This document shows, one piece after another, positions 1 through 13,600 of a stretch of 33,021 nucleotides of DNA. The translations under genes were made by a program, and so were the position numbers. Under the pieces are notes generated by a model, which was not told the origin of the DNA, ran no database searches, and worked only from the letters and a program-made list of their open reading frames with translations. Origin of the DNA: a bacterium (lineage in GTDB: Bacteria; Electryoneota; AABM5-125-24; Hatepunaeales; Hatepunaeaceae); NCBI GenBank assembly GCA_013202285.1, contig JABMRV010000154.1, forward strand, positions 1-33,021. Direction: 5' to 3'. The stretch's first letter is position 1. Each line of letters starts with the position of its first letter.

Positions 1-989
1 GCATTGAACAACCGAATGAAATGATCGATCAAATAAGGGATATCAATTCGACGATCTTTAAGGGGGGGGAGATCAAATTTAATAACCGCCAGGCGAAAGT
101 AGAGATCATCTCTGAACTTACCTTTTTCAACAAGTTCACGCAAATTACTGTTGGTCGCTGCAACGATCCGGATATCGGCTTTAACTGTTTTTACGCTCCC
201 GAGAGGTTCGTACTCTCGCTGCTGAAGAAGTCGAAGCAGTTTCACCTGAGTCGATAAGGGGAGTTCACCGACCTCGTCAAGAAATACGGTTCCCGCTTCG
301 GCTGTGGTTAGTTTGCCCGGTTTATCCCGCTTGGCATCGGTAAACGCCCCTTTCAGATATCCGAACAGTTCAGACTCGAAAAGCTGTGGCGGTAGTGTTC
401 CGCAGTTTATAACTACATACGGTTTATTCCTGCGGGGAGACAAATTGTGAATAGCTCGTGCGAACAATTCCTTGCCCGTTCCGGATGGTCCCTGGATCAG
501 AACTGTACTCTCGCTCTCAGCAACATCGGGGAGCATTGACAGCATCTTCAGAAGTATAGGGCTTTTAGTGACAATATCTTCAAATGAATAGCTCTTCTCA
601 AGTTGCTTGCGGAGGTCTTCAATAGCCGATAAATCACGGAATGTCTCAACTGCTCCGAGCAGGCGGCCATCATCGTCACGGAGAACCGCTGTTGAGATTG
701 AAATTGGAACTCGACGACCGTTGCAGTCAAGGATGTGAACTGGGATATCGATTGCTTCCTGTCCCGTTTGCATACTCCTTTCGAGAAAGCAACCGGTTTC
801 ACAGATATCTGAGTGGAAGACCTCATAGCACTTTTTCCCGATGGCATGCTTTGCCGGAGTGCCTGTGATACGTTCAGCGGCAGGATTGAAGGATGTTATA
901 TATCTGTTTTCATCGACGGTGAATACACCATCGGCAATTGAACTCAGAATAACCTTGAAAAAGCGGTTGTCCTGATTTGAATCATTCAT
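1..989 (-). CDS. PAS domain / sigma-54 AAA+ transcriptional activator (C-terminus beyond window)
   Basis: The reverse strand reads as one open frame from ATG at 989 to the window edge (329 residues visible). Residues ~8-118 form a PAS sensor domain with three closely placed cysteines (C54, C63, C67), a pattern seen in other PAS-type sigma-54 activators. Residues ~135-329 are a sigma-54 interaction AAA+ ATPase: Walker A GPSGTGK (167-173), the L1-loop motif as GAFTDA (214-219) rather than the usual GAFTGA, Walker B FLDE with D238/E239, and later conserved LRLLQQREYEPLG and FRDDLYFRL segments. The protein would use ATP hydrolysis to remodel sigma-54 RNA polymerase at an enhancer-dependent promoter. 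There is no receiver domain, so PAS ligand or redox binding is the likely input. AAAGGA lies ~13 nt upstream of the ATG. The C-terminal Fis-type DNA-binding helix would lie outside the window. The target is unknown; the gene is divergent from the giant secreted-protein gene. Confidence 0.93.
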   Translation of the reverse strand, partial: MNDSNQDNRFFKVILSSIADGVFTVDENRYITSFNPAAERITGTPAKHAIGKKCYEVFHSDICETGCFLERSMQTGQEAIDIPVHILDCNGRRVPISISTAVLRDDDGRLLGAVETFRDLSAIEDLRKQLEKSYSFEDIVTKSPILLKMLSMLPDVAESESTVLIQGPSGTGKELFARAIHNLSPRRNKPYVVINCGTLPPQLFESELFGYLKGAFTDAKRDKPGKLTTAEAGTVFLDEVGELPLSTQVKLLRLLQQREYEPLGSVKTVKADIRIVAATNSNLRELVEKGKFRDDLYFRLAVIKFDLPPLKDRRIDIPYLIDHFIRLFN

Positions 990-1641
990 AATATAGTTGT
1001 GATTCCTTTTTTCCGTATTTGTATTTCGATGATTTTCCTTATAAGATACGTTAGTAACCTTCATCTTTCAAGAAAAACATCTGTTTGGTGCTTCCCGAGA
1101 CGTTTTGAACTAACCTGCTACATGTCGATGTGGGGATAAAGGAAGATTACATCAAAAACCGTCACCGTCTGCATCGGATCACCGGATTGAAGATGCAAAT
1201 AGGCATGAAATCGATAAATAATCAAATATTATTCATTTTTTCTGAAAATGTGATTTAGAACAAGTTGAAACATAAATCTTTGTTTTAATTTATTAACAGG
1301 AAGAGGATATTTATTTAAAAACACCTTAGACGAATGTTTCTGATTTCACTTATCACTTGTAAATTTAATATATTAAGACAATATCAGATACACCCTGGTG
1401 AACAGGAAAATGATAATTCAAGAAATACGACATTCTTTGATAAATCCGCACGGTTCTTAATAAATCCAATGATGCTATCGATAGTATTGATTTTCATTAC
1501 AGGTATTAGTATATTTACATTAGTCTTTTAGTTTTTGATTTTCTTCTTTGCCCAGCTATGATCTTTATTCTCTATTTATAAGACATTAAAGTTAAACCAG
1601 AGACTTTTCAGGCAGAACCACGATCTTGCACAGGTGTTAAA
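990..1641. other. AT-rich intergenic region between divergent genes
   Basis: This 652-nt stretch separates the sigma-54 activator from the giant secreted-protein gene. It is visibly more AT-rich than the flanking genes, and I found no RNA gene or strong hairpin in it. A 65-codon plus-strand ORF (1334-1531) lacks a ribosome binding site and is not called. I looked for a -24/-12 sigma-54 promoter (GG-N10-GC) ahead of the giant gene and did not find a convincing one. The clearest signal is a sigma-70-like promoter at 1535-1562. Confidence 0.6.
1535..1562 (+). promoter_or_regulatory. Putative promoter for the giant secreted-protein gene
   Basis: TTGATT (1535-1540), a 16-nt spacer and TATGAT (1557-1562) resemble a -35/-10 pair. 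This would give a 5' UTR of about 70 nt before the ATG at 1642. A similar arrangement (TTGATT, 16 nt, TATATT) precedes the TIR gene. AT-rich sequence makes chance matches common. Confidence 0.35.
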
Positions 1642-4600
1642 ATGAAACGTTTGATATTTATTTCTCTCTCTTTCACCGCTCTTCTTCTCGCATTCACTTC
1701 CGTGTACGGTGATCACTTTGAAGTCGTCTATGATCAGGGAACCAATCACAGCTTAGAGATTGAGAATGCCTTTATTAACGATCAACCTCTCGAGGAGCAG
1801 GACGAAATCGGGATATTTACACCGGGAGGAATCTGCGCGGGAGTCGTGGTTGTAACCGATGAGGGCGCTCCATTCGGGGTTGCTGTCTATGGCGATAATC
1901 CCGAGAGCGAGGAACTGGATGGTTTCCTTACCAACGAAGAGTTTAGTTTCCTGATCTGGGACGCATTCGAGGGTCGCGAATACGATGCCCGAGCACAGTT
2001 CACTTCCGGACCCAGAACCTGGCAGCGCAATGGTATAACCCGCATTGCCAGAGTTTTCTATTATGATGACAATACACCGGTGATAATGGTCTCGACCCGC
2101 AACATCGACTTCGGTCTGGTTGGTGTAAATCATACCCTCAACTTGACATTAACTGTTGAAAATATTGGCTATGGTGATCTTTCGCTTAGCGAAATCGTTG
2201 TTATCAACCAGGTCTTTGAGACGAACTTCGATGACCTGAATATCGATAACCTTGATCCGGGGGAATCACTTGAACTGACCGTGATGTTCACACCGGGAGC
2301 TGCGCGTGATTATTCGGGCGAACTGCGAATATTTACAAATGATCCTAATAACGGCATGGTCAGGGTGATACTTACAGGCGAGGGTACGAGAGACATCGAA
2401 CCGGATATTTCCCTCTCAGAACTCGAACACGACTATGGTGAATGGCGTCTTCATTACACCATTGAGTGGGTGCTCCGAATTTACAATGATGGTACGGACA
2501 ATCTTACAATTGAAGATATTGATTTCGATGATGACGTATATAATTCTGATTGGGATGGAGATCCGTTAGTCATCGCCCCAAGAGGAACACACCATCTGAT
2601 TGTCGGATTTACTCCGGATGCTACGGAAGAATACCCAGGAACACTCACGATAATATCCGATGATCCCGACGAAGATGAACTGACTGTTTCACTTAGCGGT
2701 GTTGGTGTTGAGTCCGACGATCACTTTATCGATTACGGTCCCACAGATTCCAATCAGTCGCTTCTCATCTTTGAGGCAAAACTTAATAACGAATGGCTCT
2801 GTATCGGTGATGAGATTGCCGTGTTAGACCCGGATGACGTCTGCGCAGGATATGTAGTCATCGGTCCGGGTGATGATCCAAGTAGAATGAGAGGTATCCG
2901 CGCCTTGGGCGATGATCCGGGATCCCCGCGAGATGAGGGTTTCGAGGAAGGTGAAGAACTCCGTTTCCTCTACTGGGATATCTCCGCAGGTGTTGAAATA
3001 GATGCTATACCGGAATTCCTGGGCGGGATCCGTCTCTGGTCACCTGACACCTTTGTAGGACTGAACCTTTCCGGTCATCGAGATCCGCTTCCAATCATCA
3101 GCGCAACTCCAATGGTCAAGAATTTCGGTGAAGTTCACGCCAACCAGACCTACGAATCGTTTATTACAGTTACCAACAACGGCGAGACGGCTCTCCGTGT
3201 CTATAACATCGTATCCTCCATACCTCGCTATTTTGATGTTGACTTCGAAGTCGGATTCGTGCTGGCTCCGGAGGAATACCGGAATATCGCCATCACGTTC
3301 CAACCGGACGATGTCGATGATTATCAGGCTGAACTTAATATCACCTCGAATGGACACCACCAAGCGCTGACCGTTGTTGAACTTCGCGGTACGGGTATAA
3401 CTCCGCCTCAGACTATCGAGGTCAGTGAAATCGAACACGACTTCGGTCAGGTTCAGGTGGATCATATGGGAACATGGGAACTAATCATTTCAAACTCAGG
3501 CTGGGCAGAACTTGTCCTCGACAGGATTGAATCCGACAACAACGCCTTCACAACAAATTTCCCCGATAATCCGGTCAGGCTTGGTCGGGAGGAGGATCTG
3601 TTGGTTGAAGTCTATTTCATACCTTATCAGAATGGGTTCTTCGACGGCACACTGACCATCCATTCAAACGATGATGAAAATCCTACAGTTGATATCCAGT
3701 TGTCCGGCGAGGGGGTATCCTATGCTGGGATAGTTGTCGATCCGCCGGACCTCGATTTCGGTATGATTTTGGTCGGTGATCTGCTGGCACAGCGTTTCAC
3801 CATCACCAATGAAGGCAACGCCGACTTGCACATTACCAATATTATTATAGATGGAGAAGGCTTTTTCGTCAACTTCGACGGTGAAATCACTCTCGGTCCC
3901 GATGAGAGTCAAGACGTGCCGGTTTACTTTTATCCTGACTGGGACGACGAGTTCAATGCTCAGGTGATCATCGAATCAGACGACGAAGAGCAAGGGCAGG
4001 TCACGGTGGGACTCAACGGCGAGAGTTACATGCCCTCACAGGACATCCAATTACGTTATGCCCAGGGTGAGGTTTACGTACCGGAATTTGACATCCATGA
4101 TATAGTAGATGATTTCGACAATGCCCATCATGCACTCGGTGTCGATCTTGATAGGGATGGAGACGTCGATATACTCGGCGTAGCGGATATTGATGATGAA
4201 ATCTCCTGGTGGGATAATGACGGAGAACAGAACTTCACTAAATTCGTAATCAGCAACAATTTCGACGGCGCAGGCAAGGTGCATTATGCGGACATCGATG
4301 CCGATGGAGACATCGATGTTATCGGTGGCGCTCACGGTGCCAACCAGATCTCGTGGTGGGAAAATGACGGACGTATGAATTTCGATGAGCATGTCCTGGT
4401 GCAGAATTTCGATGCGTTAGGTGTTTACGGCATTGACATGGACGATGACCTCGATATCGATATCCTGGGTGTTGACCGGAACAACGGAATATATTACTGG
4501 GAGAACGACGGCAACAGCGGATTTACCAGGCGTACCGTAGTTGACAACTTCGAAGGATGCTGGACTGCTTATCCGGTCGATCTTGACGATGATAACGATA

Positions 4601-7600
4601 TGGATGTGATCGCTGCGTCGAGCAACACAAATCAGGTTGTCTGGTTTGAGAACGATGGCAACCAGGATTTCAGCAGGCATACTATAGCCAACAATTTCAT
4701 GGATTCGCGTTCGCTCTATCCGATAGACATCGACAGCGATGGAGACTGGGACATCGTCGCGGCTGCATTCGGTGATGACGAAGTCGCCTGGTTCGAGAAC
4801 GATGGTAATGAAAGCTTTTCCAAACATACACTATTAAACGATTTTCGTTTGGCGAACCGGGTCACTGCCGCTGACCTGGACGAAGACGGTGATGTTGATG
4901 TTACCGCGATATCCTTTTTTGGCAACGATGTCGTCTGGCTGGAGAACGACGGCAGCGAAGAGTTTACGACTCATGACATTTCACCGGGATATTCACGACC
5001 CACATCGATATCTACCTCGGATATAGATTCCGATGGATACCTCGATATTATCACCACTTACAACAGTAACAAGATATCGTGGTTTGAGAACCTGTACCAG
5101 GTTGAGCATGACTTCGGTAATTACGCAATCCACGAGGAGACGACTTGGACATTCACCATAGCCAACGTCGGTCAGGAGAGGCTACGGATTCGGACTATAA
5201 TACCTGTTCCTGATGACGGTATCTTCACCACCGATTTTGAAGAGCAGGCTACTATTCTTCCCGGTGCAGCCATTCAGGTTGTGGTCTCCTTCCAGCCGGA
5301 CTTCGTGGATCTGTTCGAGGGCTTTCTGATTATCGAGTCGGATGATCCTGACGAAGATGCGGTCATTGTCCCTTTGAAGGGAGAGGGTGTTCCCGGCAAT
5401 CAGCCGCCTTTTGTTGTTAGTCCAATCGACACATTGACGCTGGATGAGGATGACTTCGAAGATCTGGCCGTCGCCTGGCTCGACACGGTATTTGAAGATC
5501 CTGACGGCGATGATATGACATACAGCGCGATAAGTAATGATGGGGATTTCATCGTCCGGGTCGATGAGAATGACAGGTTGATCTTCGACAGTGCAGAACA
5601 TTGGTACGGCGAAGTGATGGTTACAGTCACCGCCGATGACGGGTATGAATTCCGAGATGATCCCGAATTACTCGGGACACGTCAACTCAGGATAATTGCA
5701 CGCAACCGACCCGAACAAGACGAGAATCGAGCCTTTTCAATGGCAGACGGTGGTAACGATCTGGATTACCATGAACGGATACCGGGGAGAGATTTTACTA
5801 CCGATCATATTATAAGCGTCACAGTAAACTCTGTGAACGATCCACCTGTATGGGATGAGGTGCCGGGTGACATAAACGTTGAAGAAGGTGACCATATCGT
5901 GTTCAGTGTCTCAGGAAGCGATATTGAAAATGACATTCTTGAAATCATAGACGACATCCCCGAGGGAGCTGTATTCACCGATAACAACAACGGAAACGGA
6001 GACTTCGAATGGCAGACTAATAACGAGGATGAAGGGAACTACATTGTAACACTCCTGCTCACCGATAGAACGGATACCACCACTGCAAGCATTAATATAA
6101 CAGTGGGCAACGTCAACCAACCTCCGATCTGGACCAGTCTTCAGGTAGAAGTCATCGGCTGGGAAGAGCATTTACTTACATTCACAGTTGAAGCAACCGA
6201 TCTCGACGGTGACCCCCTGACCATAGTGGAGCATTCAGACGATCTCCCGGAAGGATGGGAATTCGTGGACAATGAAAACGGCAGCGGTACATTCAACTGG
6301 ATACCCGGTTATGAGGATGAAGGAAACTATACCCTGAACTTGACAGTTTCCGACGGTCAGATCCCCGTTCCTGCGGATATCTCGATTATCATAAACAATA
6401 CAAACCGTCCGCCTGAATGGATAGATCCCCCTGATACGGTTAGGGTGAATGAAGAAGAGGAACTCCTGTTCAGCGTCGAAGCGATCGATCCGGATGGTGG
6501 AGTACCGGGATTGAGCGCTGCATCAGATGATCTTCCGGATGGCTGGGGATTCACCAATAACGACGATGGAACAGGAGAGTTTAGATGGACGCCGACCTAT
6601 GATGATTCAGGAGAATACATACTGACATTAGCTGCATCAGACAATGAAGACATTACCGAGACAGATGTTGTTGTCATCGTTAATAATGTCAATCGAGAGC
6701 CATATTTCGTCGATCCGCCTGAAATCGTCGATGGAAAGGAAGGCGAGGAACTTGTATTTATTTTTGAAGCTGTCGATCCCGATGGCGACGATGTGAGTAT
6801 CTGGATTTCATCCGAAAACCCGCCGGAAGGCATTCAATTCACCGATCATGGAGACGGTACCGCCACGCTTGTATGGACGCCAGGCTGGGAGGACGAAGGC
6901 GATTATAACCTCACTGTGTCAGCGGCTGATTACGAATACGAAGTTGATGCTGATTTTATTATCTCAATCGCACGCGGGAACCGTGAGCAGTTCTGGGTTG
7001 ACATACCGGACAGCGTCGAAGTTAACGAGGGAGAGGAATTGTCCTTCATTGTCGAAGCTGACGATCTCGACGGCGACGACCTGTCGCTCTGGGTCTCATC
7101 CGACGAACTGCCGGAGGGCTGGAACTTCACTGATTATGGCGATAACACCGGTGAATTCGTCTGGACGCCTGGTTTCGATGATTCGGGTCAATATACAGCC
7201 ACCTTTACTACTTATGATAGAATAGAATGGTACGTCGAGGAGGATGTTGTTTTCACGGTGCATCATGTGAACCGTGAACCTTACTGGGATTATATACCGG
7301 ATGCCGAACAGGCTGCAGAGGGCGCGGAGATCAGCTTCACTGTTAGAGGTTTAGATCCCGACAGTGACGATCTGACTATCGAGGCGCGTTCTGATGATCT
7401 CCCGAATGGATGGCAGTTCACTGACTATCAAGACGGAACGGGAGTCTTCTCCTGGCAGACCGATTATGATGACGAAGGAAATTACACCGCTTACTTCACC
7501 CTGTCGGACGGCGAGTATCCCATCGAGGAGGATGTGCTTATTGCCGTTGGTAACACCAATCTACCTCCGTTCTGGGTATTCATTCCCGATACGATTAACG

Positions 7601-10600
7601 CCGCCGAACCGGAACTCATTGAGGTTACTTTAATAGCAGAAGATCCCGACGGCGACCAGGTTTTCATCTCTTTCGAAGAGGAAGGCTGGCCTGACGAGGT
7701 GAGTTTAACCGATCATGACGATGGAACGGCTACATTCTACTGGCAGACCGATTATAACAGCGCCGGTGAATACTTAGCTGCGTTCTCCGTAACCGATGGC
7801 GATCTTCCCATCTCTGCCGATGTGCCTGTCATAGTTGCAAACACCAACCGCCCTCCTGACTGGGACGATTACCCTGAACATGTTTACGCTGAAGAGGACG
7901 AACTAATTCAATTCACAGTACAGGGCTCCGATCTCGACGGCGATCCTCTATCCATCGATTATGAATCCGGTGATATTCCCGATGCCGATTTCTTCGACAA
8001 TAATGACGGCAGCGGTGATTTTAGTTGGCAGACCTCAGCTTTGGACGAAGGTGATTATATTGCCACCTTTACTCTTTTCGACGGCGAGGACTATGTTCCG
8101 GTCGATGTTCCCATTACCGTATCGCACGTCGATCACGCGCCTACATGGGATGATATTCCTGTACGAGTAGAGGTGGATGAGGACGAGATTGTTCAGTTCA
8201 GTTTCGCGGGCAGCGACCTCGATGACGACCAGCTTTCGATTACTGTTACTTCGGACAACCTTCCCGACGGCGACTGGGGATACGTTGACAATGGCGACGG
8301 AACAGGTTCCTTCACCTGGCAGACTACCTTTGAAGATGCAGGTGAATACAGCGCTGATTTCAGCTTGACCGACGATCAATTCATCGCTGATACTTCTGTT
8401 ATTATCGTCGTCTATAATGTAAACCGGCAGCCTGAATGGTACTGCGTTCCAGCCGAACCGGAGGGGAGGGAGAACGAGGAACTTCAGTTCACCATATTCA
8501 CTTCCGATCCCGACGGAGACGACGTCTCGTTCGAAATAACCGATGAACTTCCCGAGGGTATGAACGTTCAGGACAACGGGGATGATTCCCACACATTAAG
8601 CTGGACACCAGGCTATGACGATGCCGGTGATTATCGTCTGGATTTCGATGTTTCCGACAATCAACTGACCACACCGGGCAGCGTATCATTCAGTATAATC
8701 AATGTCAACCGTCCGCCTGTTTGGGATGATACTCCGGTGCAGGTGGAAGTCCTGGAAACCGAGGAAGCCATTTTCAGCGTGAGCGGCAGCGATCCGGACG
8801 GAGATTTCCTCCGGATATTAACGTTTTCGGATGATCTTCCGAATGGCTGGAGTTTCTCCGACAACGGAAACGGCACCGGCGATTTTTCCTGGGAAACGGG
8901 TTATGATGACTCCGGTGATTATACACTAACCCTGACAATCACCGACGGCGTGGACAGCGCATCGGCAGATGTGAGCATTGTGATTAATAATTACAATCCT
9001 GAGCCGGTCTGGGATAATCTGCCTCTTCAGAGGACGGTCGATGAGGGTGATCTGTTCAGTTTCACCGTACAGGCTTCCGATCCTGCAGGTGAAGACGATC
9101 TTGTAATCACCTGGTACTCAGATAATTTGCCGGAGGATATACAGTTCACCGAGATGGATGATCCCGATCGGGTGCTGGTCGAATGGCAGACCGATTATGC
9201 CGATTCCGGCGAATATGTCATAACCTTCACTGTCTCCGACGGTGAATGGGACATAGAGGCGGATCTTACGATTGTCGTCAACGATGTGAATCCGGCGCCT
9301 GTTTTCGATGTTATACCCGAATTCTACATAGCCGATGAGACCGAAGTCATTCAATTCGCCATTCGGGGACATGATCCCGATGGATCGGCTGTCACGATAA
9401 GTTATTCATCGGATGATCTACCGGATGTCATCGAATTTGTTGACAACGAAAACGGCACCGCGTCCTTCACCTGGCAAACTACCTATGAAGACTCCGGTGA
9501 ATACACAGCCACGTTCAGCATCTCCGACGGTGTTAATGTAACTGAGCAGGATGTTCCGATCACAGTGAGGAATCTCAACCGTTGGCCCGTCTGGGATGAT
9601 GTACCGGAATTAGTCGAAATCAACGAAAACGACCGGATTGAGTTTTCGGTTTTCGGCAGCGATGAGGACGATGATCTCCTCCAGATAATTGCTTCTTCCG
9701 AAGACCTTCCCGAAGATTCGGGATGGGAATTCACCGACAATGGAGACGGCAGCGGTTTATTCATCTGGCAAACAACTTACGATGACTCCGGGAGTTACAC
9801 CGCAACGTTTACGCTGACAGACGGCTTTGAACCGGTCGATGCTGAAGTACAAATAATTGTCATCAACATGAACCGCCCGCCGGAATGGGTTGACGTACCT
9901 TCAGAACCGATCATTGCCGACGAGAACGATATTATCGATTTTATAGTTACCGGCATCGATCTCGACGCTGACGATGACTTAACCATTATCTATAGCTCCG
10001 ATAATATCCCCGAAGCCGCAGATTTCACGGATTTAACGGATGGAACAGCTTCATTCCGCTGGCAACCGACATTTGACGATGCCGGCAACTACAGCGCCAC
10101 CTTCACGCTGTCGGACGGCATGATTCAGGTTGACACAACGGTTCAGATTACAATTCTCAACGTCAATCGACGACCGATTTGGGATTATGTACCGGAACAG
10201 GAAACCGTCGATGAGGAGCAGACACTCGAATTCACCGTATCGGCATCCGATCCGGACGGCGAGAGGGTTTTCCTTACAGCCACCTCACTCGACATGCCCC
10301 CGGGCTGGGAGTTTGTTGACAACGATGACGGAACGGGCAGTTTCAACTGGACTCCGGGTTACGAGGATTCCGGTGAATATACTCTCTCTGTTCGGGCTTC
10401 AGACGGCGATCTCTGGGTGGTGAGTGATATCACCATCAGAGTTATCAATGTAAACCAGGCGCCGGTTTGGGATAATATTCCCGATTATAGGAGTGTCGAG
10501 GAAACCGAGATAGTCCAGTTCTATTTCCATGGCTACGACCCTGATGGTGATGCAGTAAACCTCGATATCGATCCTGACAATCTGCCGGACAGTTACGAAT

Positions 10601-13600
10601 TTATTGACAACGGCGACGGTAGCGGATCATTTCTCTGGGAAACCACGTTTGAAGATTCAGGAACATATAGACCTGTCTTCCTGATATCCGACAATGCATT
10701 GACAACCGAACATACTGTCATAATCGATGTCGGCAACGTCAATCAGCCACCCTTCTGGACCGATATCCCCGTGGAGGTGCAAGTCCGTGAGGGAGATCTG
10801 TTAGAATTTACGATGTCAGCCGAAGACACGGACGAAGACGATCTCTCCTTCAGCTTTGACGAAGACGACGTTCCCGACGATCCCGAAGACCCGGACAATC
10901 CGTTCCTTGATGATCGGGGTCTCGGAACCGCCCGTTTCACCTGGACGCCAACTTATGCCGATCAGGGTGTGCATGACGTGACCTTCTCGGTATCGGATGG
11001 CATTGCGACAATCGACCGTGATGTGAGAATTACCGTTATCCATGTAAATCTCCCGCCGGTCTGGACAAGGGTTGAGGAATTCATCCAGTTTGGCGAAGGC
11101 GACCTGGTCCTGTTCAGCGTCGAAGGTGAGGATCCCGACAATGACAACCTCACTATCGATTACTATTCCGGCGATCTTCCAGAGGAAGAAGTGACTTTCG
11201 TCGATCACGGAGTCGGTGTAGGTACTTTGAGCTGGCAGACTGAATTCGGCGATGTCGATGAATATCATGCCACATTCACTATCTCGGACGATCAATATCA
11301 TGTGGATGTTGACGTCACCATCTCGGTCAGCGATGTGAACCGCCGCCCGGTCTGGGATGTCTATCCCAATCCAATCAGTGCGGAGGAGAGTGATCTGATT
11401 CAGTTCACTATCGAAGCCTACGATCCGGACGACGATCCTTTGAGAATTAGGCATATTGGTCTGCCGGACGAAGCGCAGTTCATCGACAACGAGGACGGTA
11501 CTGGAAGATTCTCATGGCAGACAGATTACTTCGATGCAGGTGAATACGTGGTAACATTCATCGTCTCCGATGGCGATATCGATGTTCCACTATACATTGA
11601 CATAACCATAACCGGCATCAATCAGCGTCCTTTATGGACAGACATTCCCGACGCTGTTCATGCCGACAATCCGGGCGATCTGATTGAATTCGACATAGTC
11701 GGGGAAGACATCGACGGCGATAATCTTGATATCACCGAGGTTATTCCCCAGGGCGCTGAATTCAACGAAACCGGGAACGGCAGAGGAAGCTTCTACTGGC
11801 AGACGAATGAGGATGACGAAGGCGTGTATTACGCCAGCTTCACGCTGTCCGACTGGGAGTTTGACGAGACCAAGCAGGTTGTTATAACCATCGGCGACGT
11901 GAACCAACCGCCGGAATGGGTGGAATTTCCCGACGACATGATCGTTGACGAAGGCGATTTGATTTCCTTTACCGTCCGCGGTAGCGATCCTGATGATGAT
12001 CCTTTGAGATTTAGGCATGACGGTCTGCCGGATGAAGCGCTGTTCACCGACAACTTGGACGGCACAGGTGATTTCGAGTGGCAGACCGGACCTCACGATT
12101 CCGGTGAATATACGCTCACCTTCACCCTGCGAGACGGTAATTATCACATCGACCGCATTTTACGCATCAGGGTCAACGATACAAATCAACCGCCCGAATG
12201 GACAAGTGTGCCGGGAGATATAGTTGAAAACGAAGGCGAAACGGTTGATTTCTTCCTGCGCGGTGTTGATAACGACGGTGACGATGTTACCATCACCTTC
12301 GATGACCAGGGTTGGCCCGATGAGGTTACGTTCAACGATCTCGGTGATGGTCGTGCGGTTTTCGCGTGGGAGCCCAACTTTAATGATGCCGGTGGATATA
12401 CTGCCAGATTCACACTGTCCGACGGTGTATTCTCTGTCGATACGACAGTAAACATCACCATTGACAATGTAAACTGTGAACCTTTCTACACGATTGAGCC
12501 TGAACCTATAACAGTTTTAGAGGGCGAATTCATAAACTTCATCATATCAGGCGACGATATCGATGGCGACGAACTGACTATTGTTTTCGACACTACCGGC
12601 TGGACAGACGCCGCTCAGTTCACAAACTTAGGCAGTGGAAGCGGTATTTTCGCCTGGCAGACGAACTACAATGATGCTGGCAATTACACCGCTCACTTCA
12701 CGCTCTCCGACGGGGAATTCGACGTCGAGACCGATGTTGAGATCTCTGTAACGGATGTCAACCGTGAACCGATATGGATTTATATGCCAGACAGGTTCAC
12801 CGGATACGAGGACAGTGAAGTCGAAATAGCCGTTTTTGCTGTCGATCCCGATGATGACGAACTGACACTCGACTGCGATTCAGATGATCTGCCCGAAGGA
12901 TGGGAGTTCACGGATGAAGGCGAAGGAATCGGGTTCTTTGACTGGACACCCGGTTACGAGGACTCCGGTCAATACACGGCGACGTTCACCGTCTCGGACG
13001 GCGAAAACGCATCTTCAGGTGATGTTCTGATTACAATCAACAATGTGAACCGCCCACCGCAATTCACAGATATTCCTGTGTATGTTGAAGAATACGAGTT
13101 AGAGATAGTGGAGTTCACCATCTCCGGCAGCGATCCTGACGGCGAGAATGTGACTCTCGATATGATCGTGGACGATCTGCCCGATGAGATGCAATTCACT
13201 GACAACGGCGACGGCAGCGGTTCTTTCTATTGGGAAACAACCTATGAAGACCAGGGTGAATATCTAATAACGTTCGTGATATCCGATGGCAATCTTGATA
13301 CCGAAGGCGACGTTCAGGTAAGGATCCTCAATGTTAACCGTGAACCTGTCTGGGTTTATGTGCCGGATGAGATCACCAGAGACGAGGACGAATCGTTCGA
13401 CTTCGGTCTGGTGGCAAGGGATCCTGATGACGATCAACTGACAATAACAATGCAGTCCGTTGATCTGCCTGAGGAAGCCGTGTTGAACGATGAAGGCGAC
13501 GGCAGGGCGCGCTTTACTTGGGACACCGATCTTGAAGACGCCGGTACATATAATCCAATATTCTATCTCTCCGATGGGGTAGCAGTTGTTGAGACGACCA

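Noticed and set aside
62-69. Run of eight G suggesting a frameshift in the sigma-54 activator
   Set aside because: The frame reads through as DLPPLKDRR, exactly the conserved family segment, so the run is genuine.
1334-1531. 65-codon plus-strand ORF in the AT-rich intergenic region
   Set aside because: There is no ribosome binding site, AT-rich composition unlike the neighbouring genes, and no recognisable domain. The hydrophobic end is what AT-rich sequence yields by chance.
1611-1630. Possible sigma-54 promoter (GG ... TTGC) just before the giant gene
   Set aside because: The GG to GC spacing is 15 nt, not 10, and it would sit only ~12 nt from the start codon.
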